DNA of 7,253 nt from an uncultured Bacteroidota bacterium (GTDB lineage Bacteria; Bacteroidota; Bacteroidia; B-17B0; Aurantibacillaceae). The notes below the pieces were generated by a model. It did not search any database. It was not told the origin of the DNA and worked only from the letters and a program-made list of their open reading frames with translations. A program made the translations under genes and the position numbers. The stretch spans positions 1 to 7,253 of the forward strand of contig CALMNJ010000432.1 in the NCBI GenBank assembly GCA_937868675.1, in the 5' to 3' direction. Shown here in pieces: positions 1 to 4,850 of this stretch (positions are counted from its first letter, which is position 1; the number at the start of each line of letters is the position of its first letter).

Positions 1-2445
1 ATTGATATTACCCGACAGCGGAATAAAAAACTCGGTGGTGCGTATTACAAAACTAAAGGCTCCTTCAGGTTTGGTATTGGTATAGCTAAAAGCCGAAAGA
101 TTGGCTAGTTTAATAAACACCGGATCGAAGTATGACCTGCCGCTGTCTGATTTTTCAATCACTTCAAGCTTTTCCTTTGGCGACATTTGTTTTTGCGCCC
201 TTAGGTTTCTTACCGTGCTAACAATCTCTTTACACACTTCAAATTCTGCAAGCCGGGTGTTATTAAGACCTGATTTTTCTTTAGGCCATTCAGCAACAAT
301 AGCACAATCTTTCACATCACGTTCTTTGAGCAGATGCCATATTTCTTCGGTAATAAATGGCATCCATGGGTGCATCACTTTCAACAAATCTTCCAGGAAG
401 GCGATCGTTGCCCGGTATGTTTCGCCATCTATTGGCTGGGCCTTGCCTTCAATAAAATCAGGCTTAATCGCTTCGAGATACCAGGCGCAGAAATCGTCCC
501 ACACAAGTTTGTAAGTTGCCATCAGGGCATCGCTCATGCGGTATTTACTGTAATGATCGTTGATGATTGTAAGCTGCTCAGAAAATTTATTTTCAAACCA
601 GCTGATGGCTGCTTTTGAGGACTCAGGCTGGGGCACACTGCCTGTTTCGAAACCTTTAATCAAACGGAAAGCGTTCCAAACTTTATTGGCAAAATTCCTA
701 CCCTGCTCGCAGTAGCTTTCATCAAACAACAAATCATTTCCGGCAGGTGAACTCAGCAACATCCCCACCCGTACACCGTCGGCGCCATATTTGGCTATAA
801 GGTCAAGCGGATCGGGAGAGTTGCCGAGTGATTTACTCATTTTCCGGCCAAGCTTGTCGCGTACAATACCCGTGAGGTAAACATTGGTAAAGGGCTTTAG
901 GCCGGTGTATTCTTTTCCGGCAATGATCATCCGTGCAACCCAGAAGAACAGGATTTCGGGTGCGGTTACCAGATCGTTGGTAGGATAGTAATATTTTAAA
1001 TCGGCGTTGGCATTTTCCCAGCCTTTTTTCACCACTTCCGCATCAAACACAGTGAGCGGCCAAAGCCATGATGAGAACCAGGTGTCCACCACATCCGGAT
1101 CCTGATGTACCTCTTCTTTTATTGCATCCGGATTCAAGGTCTTTAATTTTTCAAAAGCTTCGTCCTGTGTTTTGCAAACAACGGTGTTGCCTTTGTCGTC
1201 ATACCAGGCGGGTATACGCTGGCCCCACCAAAGCTGGCGGCTGATGCACCAGTCGCGCACGTTCTCCATCCAATGGCGATAAGTGTTGATGAATTTTTCG
1301 GGAATGAGTTTTACATCCCCGCTCAATACGGCATTCAGCGCAGGTTTACTCACCTCTTCCATTTTCAGAAACCACTGCATGGATAGTTTTGGCTCAATCA
1401 CGGCATCGGTGCGCTCGCTGTGACCAACCTTGTTTTTAATTTCCTCGATTTTTACAACGAGGTTGTTTTCCTGCAAATCTTTTATGATTTGTTTGCGGCA
1501 TGCAAACCGATCCATGCCCACATAGGCGCCGGCAGCTTCGCTGATGGTGCCGTCGGGATTCAGGGCATCAATCACGGGCAGCTTGTGTTTTTGTCCGAGA
1601 TTAAAATCGTTGATGTCGTGAGCCGGTGTAACTTTTAATGCCCCCGTTCCAAATTCACGATCAATGTACTCATCAAAAATAATAGGAACGCGGCGGTTCA
1701 CCACCGGCACGAAGCAAAATTTTCCTTTCAGATGCCTGTATCGCTCATCCTCAGGGTGCACACACACCGCCGTATCGCCCATAATGGTTTCGGGACGTGT
1801 AGTGGCAACAGCAATGTAATTGTCTTCGCCTTCAATCATGTATTTTACGTACACCAGCTTGCTGTTGCTTTCTTTGTAAATCACTTCTTCGTCACTCACG
1901 GCGGTAAGTCCCTGAGGGTCCCAGTTTACCATGCGAACGCCGCGATAGATGTGTCCTTTGTTGTAAAGGTCAATAAATACATCAGTGACTGCTTCGGTAA
2001 GCCTGGGGTCCATTGTAAATCTGGTGCGCTCCCAATCGCAGCTGGCGCCCAGTTTTTCGAGTTGCTGAAGAATAATGCCACCGTATTTTTCCTTCCAGTC
2101 CCAGGCGTGTTTCAAAAATTCTTCGCGGGACAGGTCTGCTTTTTTAATGCCCTTGTCGGCAAGTAATTTTACTACTTTGGCTTCGGTGGCAATGCTGGCA
2201 TGGTCGGTTCCGGGTACCCAGCACGCGTTAAAGCCCATCATGCGGGCACGGCGAATGAGTACATCCTGAATGGTGTTGTTGAGCATGTGGCCCATGTGCA
2301 ACACGCCTGTAACATTGGGTGGTGGAATCACAATGGTATAAGGGGTGCGGTGATCGGGCACTGATCTGAAAAAATGATTATCCTTCCAGTACGGATACCA
2401 CTTGCTTTCGGCCTCGGAAGGGTTATATGTCTTAGGAATCTCCAT
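1..2445 (-). CDS. valS: Valyl-tRNA synthetase (ValS), 3'-truncated by window edge
   Basis: Class I aminoacyl-tRNA synthetase that charges tRNA-Val with valine in the cytoplasm. The minus strand is open for 815 codons from an ATG at 2445 (protein begins MEIPKTYNPSEAESKW) to base 1. Visible landmarks are the ATP-binding HIGH-type motif HMGH at residues 50-53, followed by GTDHASIATE; the CP1 editing domain with EFGTGALKVTPAHD ending at H276-D277 and D280 after it; ISRQLWWGQRIPAWY and DTWFSSWLWP of the catalytic core; KMSKS at residues 535-539; and the anticodon-binding helical domain. The visible end (TTEFFIPLSGNIN) is the segment that normally precedes the C-terminal coiled-coil tRNA arm. ValS is usually about 870-880 residues, so roughly 60 are missing off the edge. 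A GAGG at 2454-2457 lies 8 nt before the ATG and supports this start. All key motifs are intact and no frameshift was seen. Confidence 0.97.
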   Translation of the reverse strand, partial: MEIPKTYNPSEAESKWYPYWKDNHFFRSVPDHRTPYTIVIPPPNVTGVLHMGHMLNNTIQDVLIRRARMMGFNACWVPGTDHASIATEAKVVKLLADKGIKKADLSREEFLKHAWDWKEKYGGIILQQLEKLGASCDWERTRFTMDPRLTEAVTDVFIDLYNKGHIYRGVRMVNWDPQGLTAVSDEEVIYKESNSKLVYVKYMIEGEDNYIAVATTRPETIMGDTAVCVHPEDERYRHLKGKFCFVPVVNRRVPIIFDEYIDREFGTGALKVTPAHDINDFNLGQKHKLPVIDALNPDGTISEAAGAYVGMDRFACRKQIIKDLQENNLVVKIEEIKNKVGHSERTDAVIEPKLSMQWFLKMEEVSKPALNAVLSGDVKLIPEKFINTYRHWMENVRDWCISRQLWWGQRIPAWYDDKGNTVVCKTQDEAFEKLKTLNPDAIKEEVHQDPDVVDTWFSSWLWPLTVFDAEVVKKGWENANADLKYYYPTNDLVTAPEILFFWVARMIIAGKEYTGLKPFTNVYLTGIVRDKLGRKMSKSLGNSPDPLDLIAKYGADGVRVGMLLSSPAGNDLLFDESYCEQGRNFANKVWNAFRLIKGFETGSVPQPESSKAAISWFENKFSEQLTIINDHYSKYRMSDALMATYKLVWDDFCAWYLEAIKPDFIEGKAQPIDGETYRATIAFLEDLLKVMHPWMPFITEEIWHLLKERDVKDCAIVAEWPKEKSGLNNTRLAEFEVCKEIVSTVRNLRAQKQMSPKEKLEVIEKSDSGRSYFDPVFIKLANLSAFSYTNTKPEGAFSFVIRTTEFFIPLSGNIN

Positions 2446-2564
2446 CTAAAAAACCTCAGTTTTATTTTGTTAAATTTCGTAAAATTACTGAAAGAATTGG
2501 GTGTTTATAATATCTTTATGGCACGATTTTTAGTAATTTAAAACTAAACAAACATTTGACCAAT
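2446..2564. other. Divergent intergenic region between valS and the DUF1573 cluster
   Basis: A 119-bp, very AT-rich spacer that must hold the promoters of valS (minus) and of the first DUF1573 gene (plus). On the minus strand only a weak TAATTTTA was found, with no TTG at the right distance, so no valS promoter is called. An in-frame TTG at 2556 could extend the DUF1573 ORF by three codons, but the ATG at 2565 is the better start. I see no riboswitch or T-box-like structure upstream of valS. Confidence 0.6.
2489..2518 (+). promoter_or_regulatory. Candidate Bacteroidota-type promoter for the DUF1573 cluster
   Basis: TATCTTTA at 2511-2518 matches seven of eight positions of the Bacteroidota -7 consensus TAnnTTTG. 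A TG at 2489-2490 lies 20 nt upstream, where the -33 TTTG element would be expected, but its first two bases do not match. Transcription would begin near 2525 and give a leader of about 40 nt. No Shine-Dalgarno site is visible before the ATG at 2565; the leader is A-rich, as is common in this phylum. In a region this AT-rich a chance match is likely. Confidence 0.3.
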
Positions 2565-3071
2565 ATGAAAAAATTGATTTTTACACTGGGATTGATTGCA
2601 GGATTGTCTTCATTAACCTTTGCACAGGATGGCCATGGTGCCGGAGACGGACACAACCATGATGCCGCGCAAACCCCCCCTACGCCAACAAGTCTTGCGG
2701 AATTAAAACTGGATAAGTTGACCCATGACTACGGTACCATTAAACAAGGTGATAACGGGGAGTGTGAGTTCAAATTCACTAACGCCGGCAAAGAGCCGCT
2801 GGTGATTACAAATTGTCAGGGTAGCTGTGGCTGTACTGTTCCGCAATGTCCAAAAGATCCGATCCTGCCTGGCAAAGCCGGGGTTATTAAAGTAAAATAT
2901 GACACTAACCGCGTTGGTGGTATTTTTAAAACGGTTACTGTTAATTCAAATTCCAAGTCCGGCAACGTGGTGTTAACTATTAAAGGTACTGTAGAGGCAA
3001 AACCGGTTGAAGAAACGTTTCCTCAAAATGCAGCTCCCGCAGGCGCTCCTACCGAGCAAAAGAAAGGTTAA
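2565..3071 (+). CDS. Secreted DUF1573 protein, paralogue 1 (His-rich N terminus, five cysteines)
   Basis: A 168-residue exported protein of unknown function. The start is the ATG at 2565 (MKKLIFTLG), which gives a normal signal peptide: KK, a hydrophobic core, and probable cleavage after A20 (LTFA|QDG). A short linker follows with H24, H30 and H32 and a Pro/Thr-rich stretch. One DUF1573 domain covers about residues 50-143, with the family pattern DYGTIKQGD, FKFTNAGKEPLVI, a Cys-containing SCGCT segment, ILPGKAGVIKVKYDT, and a closing IKGTVE. Cysteines are at 67, 84, 88, 90 and 95. The tail is rich in Ala, Pro and Gln. DUF1573 domains are predicted to have an immunoglobulin-like beta-sandwich fold and are common in Bacteroidota, but no reaction is established. 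The gene is first of three tandem paralogues; the next starts 18 nt after its stop, suggesting cotranscription. Family assignment is firm; location outside the cytoplasm is inferred from the signal peptide. Confidence 0.92.
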   Translation: MKKLIFTLGLIAGLSSLTFAQDGHGAGDGHNHDAAQTPPTPTSLAELKLDKLTHDYGTIKQGDNGECEFKFTNAGKEPLVITNCQGSCGCTVPQCPKDPILPGKAGVIKVKYDTNRVGGIFKTVTVNSNSKSGNVVLTIKGTVEAKPVEETFPQNAAPAGAPTEQKKG

Positions 3072-3089
3072 GATCAACATTTCTGAATC

Positions 3090-3548
3090 ATGAAAACCTT
3101 ATTTTCTTTCCTGTTGTTGATGTTTGGAGTTGCGGGTTATGTGAACGCACAGGACGCCCCTTCGGTTGTTCCTGATATGAACCCGAACGCTCCGGATATT
3201 AAATTTGAAAGCGAAGTAATTGATTACGGTGTAATTGAATACGATGCTAACGGAATCAGGGAATTTAAATTTACGAACTCAGGACGCACCCCTCTTACGA
3301 TTACTTCGGTTACCGGGGAGTGTGGTTGCACTGCCACTACCATTGATGGTAAACCGGGATGGCCTACAGAGCCAATTCTTCCTGGCAAAAGCGGTGTGAT
3401 AAAAGTAAAATACGATACCAAACGCGAAGGACGTTTTGAGAAAAATGTTACGGTTACTTCAAACGCTAAGTTTGCTACAAAAAAAATCCGTATCAAAGGC
3501 GAAATCAAGCCAAAACCAGCAGCAGCAAGCCAAAACCAGCAGCAGTAG
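3090..3548 (+). CDS. Secreted DUF1573 protein, paralogue 2
   Basis: A 152-residue exported protein of unknown function. The ATG at 3090 gives a signal peptide MKTLFSFLLLMFGVAGYVNA with probable cleavage after A20 before QDAP. The single DUF1573 domain covers about residues 38-139: IDYGVIEYDANGIREFKFTNSGRTPLTI, then GECGCT with C78 and C80, then ILPGKSGVIKVKYDTKREG and IRIKGEIK. It aligns with paralogue 1 along its length, with stretches of near-identical DNA such as around 2890 and 3400, so the pair looks like a tandem duplication. It lacks the His-rich segment and three of the five cysteines of paralogue 1. The last residues (KPKPAAASQNQQQ) come from a 20-bp tandem repeat read in two frames. 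An intrinsic terminator follows 26 nt after the stop, so genes 1 and 2 could form a complete transcription unit. Confidence 0.92.
   Translation: MKTLFSFLLLMFGVAGYVNAQDAPSVVPDMNPNAPDIKFESEVIDYGVIEYDANGIREFKFTNSGRTPLTITSVTGECGCTATTIDGKPGWPTEPILPGKSGVIKVKYDTKREGRFEKNVTVTSNAKFATKKIRIKGEIKPKPAAASQNQQQ
3506..3545 (+). repeat. Perfect 20-bp tandem duplication at the 3' end of DUF1573 paralogue 2
   Basis: Bases 3506-3525 are repeated exactly at 3526-3545, directly before the TAG stop at 3546-3548. Because 20 is not a multiple of three, copy one is read as KPKPAAA and copy two as SQNQQQ. With one copy removed the frame would run on as PAAVGG and stop at the TAA at 3554-3556. The duplication therefore appears to have replaced the original C-terminal end and moved the stop codon. 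Confidence 0.9.
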
Positions 3549-3563
3549 GTGGCTAATGATAAA

Positions 3564-3968
3564 GTGATATTAGCAAATCCCCCAGCCAAAAGCCGGGGGA
3601 TTTTTTATTTGTGCTTTCTGGGGTTTACTTTTTCCTCTTTTGTTTCGTTTGCGCAACCACAGATGCAAGTGGAGGATACAAAAAAGAATTTTGGCTTTGT
3701 CAAACGAGGTGAGGTACTGGTTAATAAATACGTGATTTTTAATAAGGGCAATGCGCCGCTTATAGTTACTAACGCTGAAGTGGAGTGCTCCTGTACAAGT
3801 GTTGATTATCCAAAAAGGCCGGTATTGCCCGGAAACACTGACACCATTGTGGTGAGTTTTAATACGGCCAGCGTATATGGGCGACAGGACCGTATCGTAA
3901 AATTGTTCAGCAACGATTTGGCAGGGCCTGCCATACTCCGGTTTAAGGCCATTGTAAAAAACCAGTAA
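3564..3968 (+). CDS. Secreted DUF1573 protein, paralogue 3 (start uncertain)
   Basis: A third DUF1573 protein, of unknown function, most diverged of the three. The domain reads NFGFVKRGEVLVNKYVIFNKGNAPLIV, then VECSCT (two cysteines), then RPVLPGNTDTIVVSFNT, ending FKAIVKNQ. There is no ATG before the domain. In-frame candidates are GTG 3549 (touching the previous stop), GTG 3564 and TTG 3609. GTG 3564 is chosen because it keeps the basic AKSRG followed by a hydrophobic core ending VSFA|QPQ, a sensible signal peptide of about 30 residues, and because AGGTGG at 3547-3552 lies 11 nt upstream. TTG 3609 would leave a 15-residue signal without positive charge. The choice gives 134 residues. The intrinsic terminator lies within the first codons, so expression must depend on readthrough, an unseen internal promoter, or low-level translation. 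The family call is firm; the start is not. Confidence 0.8.
   Translation: MILANPPAKSRGIFYLCFLGFTFSSFVSFAQPQMQVEDTKKNFGFVKRGEVLVNKYVIFNKGNAPLIVTNAEVECSCTSVDYPKRPVLPGNTDTIVVSFNTASVYGRQDRIVKLFSNDLAGPAILRFKAIVKNQ
3575..3606 (+). terminator. Rho-independent terminator after DUF1573 paralogue 2
   Basis: The left arm 3575-3586 contains CCCCC at 3579-3583 and pairs with the right arm 3592-3603, which contains GGGGG at 3595-3599. The stem has one A-C mismatch (3584/3594), a five-base CAAAA loop at 3587-3591, and a run of six T at 3601-3606. It is oriented for plus-strand transcription and lies 26 nt beyond the stop of paralogue 2. It also overlaps the likely signal-peptide coding region of paralogue 3, where the right arm and T tract encode KSRGIF. 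On the minus strand the T tract is poor, so it is unlikely to serve the methyltransferase gene. Confidence 0.85.
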
Positions 3969-3969
3969 A

Positions 3970-4728
3970 TCAGCGCCTTCTGAAAAATTCGGAAGCAATA
4001 ATGGATGCGGCCATTGCTGCGTTGAGCGACTCGCCACGACTATCCGGGTGAGCCGGAATAGTGATGGGGTTGCTAATGTATTTTTGGTTTTCGGGATTAA
4101 TACCATTGGCCTCATTACCAAGAATCATCAAGCCGCCCCTGAGGTTTTCGTGGTAAATGTTTTTGCCGTTGAGCTGGGCACCATAAACACGTTTAAAGGG
4201 TTGCTTTACCAGCAATTGTTGCAGTTCAATATATTGCACATTTACCCTGAGAAAAGCGCCCATGCTTGCCTGAATTACTTTTGGGTTGTAAAGTTCGCAG
4301 CAGTTGGGTGAACAAAACAGGTTGGTCATTCCAAACCAATCGCACAAACGGATAATGGTTCCAAGGTTTCCGGGGTCACGGATATCGTCGAGGTAAAATG
4401 TCACATCCGTCTCGGCATTAAAAAGCGCTTCTTTGTTTTGAGGTAAAAAATGGCATACGGCCAGCACGGCGTTGGGGCTATTTTGCAGACTTAACTTTCG
4501 CAGGTCGTCTTCGTTAACTTCTGTGATAATTGCCGTTGATGAAACAAGCAGGTCCTGGTTTTTCTGAATAAATGAAGAGGTTGCATAGACCGTTTGTACA
4601 AGTGAAGGATTAAAGGCAAGAATTTCCACTACGGTTTTAACTCCTTCTGCAATAAATAAGCTGTTTTGTTCCCGGAATTTTTTGAGTTGAAGGGATTGAA
4701 CCTGTTTAAGCTGGTTTTTACTGAGCAT
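3970..4728 (-). CDS. SpoU/TrmH-family RNA 2'-O-methyltransferase
   Basis: A 252-residue SAM-dependent methyltransferase of the SPOUT (SpoU/TrmH) class, which 2'-O-methylates ribose in rRNA or tRNA. The N-terminal substrate-binding domain is at about residues 5-95 (MLSKNQLKQVQSL, LFIAEGVKTV). The knotted catalytic domain carries all three family motifs: motif 1 DPGNLGTIIR with N121 and R127; motif 2 MILGNEANGI at 201-210 with N205-E206; motif 3 ESLNAAMAA at 233-241. An acidic/Asn-rich end is absent and the protein stops right after the last helix (EFFRRR), as is normal. Length fits the RlmB/TsnR-like group, but sequence alone does not tell which RNA site is modified, so no symbol is given. The ATG at 4728 matches the usual family beginning MLSKNQ. 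It is convergent with DUF1573 paralogue 3 (one base between stops) and divergent from the TamL-like gene. Confidence 0.93.
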   Translation of the reverse strand: MLSKNQLKQVQSLQLKKFREQNSLFIAEGVKTVVEILAFNPSLVQTVYATSSFIQKNQDLLVSSTAIITEVNEDDLRKLSLQNSPNAVLAVCHFLPQNKEALFNAETDVTFYLDDIRDPGNLGTIIRLCDWFGMTNLFCSPNCCELYNPKVIQASMGAFLRVNVQYIELQQLLVKQPFKRVYGAQLNGKNIYHENLRGGLMILGNEANGINPENQKYISNPITIPAHPDSRGESLNAAMAASIIASEFFRRR

Positions 4729-4850
4729 GCGGTTTCGAAGTTACTATATTTTGACAGTAGAGCAAGGATATTGATAGGCTGCCGTTAACATCTGGAATAA
4801 GTTATGGGCGCAAATAAGACCTAATTTAGCATATTTATATCCGGTTGATT
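4729..4850. other. Divergent intergenic region between the methyltransferase and TamL-like genes
   Basis: A 122-bp AT-rich spacer. Besides the minus-strand promoter candidate, TAATTTAG at 4822-4829 resembles a plus-strand -7 element with one mismatch, but no TTG lies about 19 nt upstream of it. It is therefore only a weak candidate for the TamL-like gene. An in-frame stop TAG at 4827-4829 sets the upstream limit for that gene's start. No terminator or inverted repeat was noted. Confidence 0.5.
4736..4765 (-). promoter_or_regulatory. Bacteroidota-type promoter candidate for the RNA methyltransferase
   Basis: Read on the minus strand, TTG (plus 4763-4765) is followed after exactly 19 nt by TAACTTCG (plus 4736-4743). 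This matches the Bacteroidota housekeeping pattern TTG, about 19 nt, TAnnTTTG with one mismatch. Expected initiation falls near 4729-4733, only a few bases before the ATG at 4728, so the mRNA would be leaderless or nearly so. Confidence 0.5.

Noticed and set aside
101..2269. Plus-strand open frames at 101-514, 334-618, 1420-1638, 1732-2166 and 2075-2269
   Set aside because: All lie antisense to a continuous valS reading frame with intact motifs. Their translations show no recognisable domain.
2556..2564. TTG at 2556 as start of DUF1573 paralogue 1
   Set aside because: It adds only MTN before a standard MKK signal peptide starting at the ATG at 2565.
3224..4121. Minus-strand open frames at 3224-3589 and 3570-4121
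   Set aside because: They are antisense to DUF1573 paralogues 2 and 3, and the second also overlaps the methyltransferase in another frame. No family features.
4048..4311. Plus-strand open frame opposite the methyltransferase
   Set aside because: It is a shadow of a gene whose three SpoU motifs are all intact.
4751..4756. TTGACA as a sigma-70 style -35 box for the TamL-like gene
   Set aside because: No TATAAT-like box lies 16-18 nt downstream, and Bacteroidota promoters use a different consensus.
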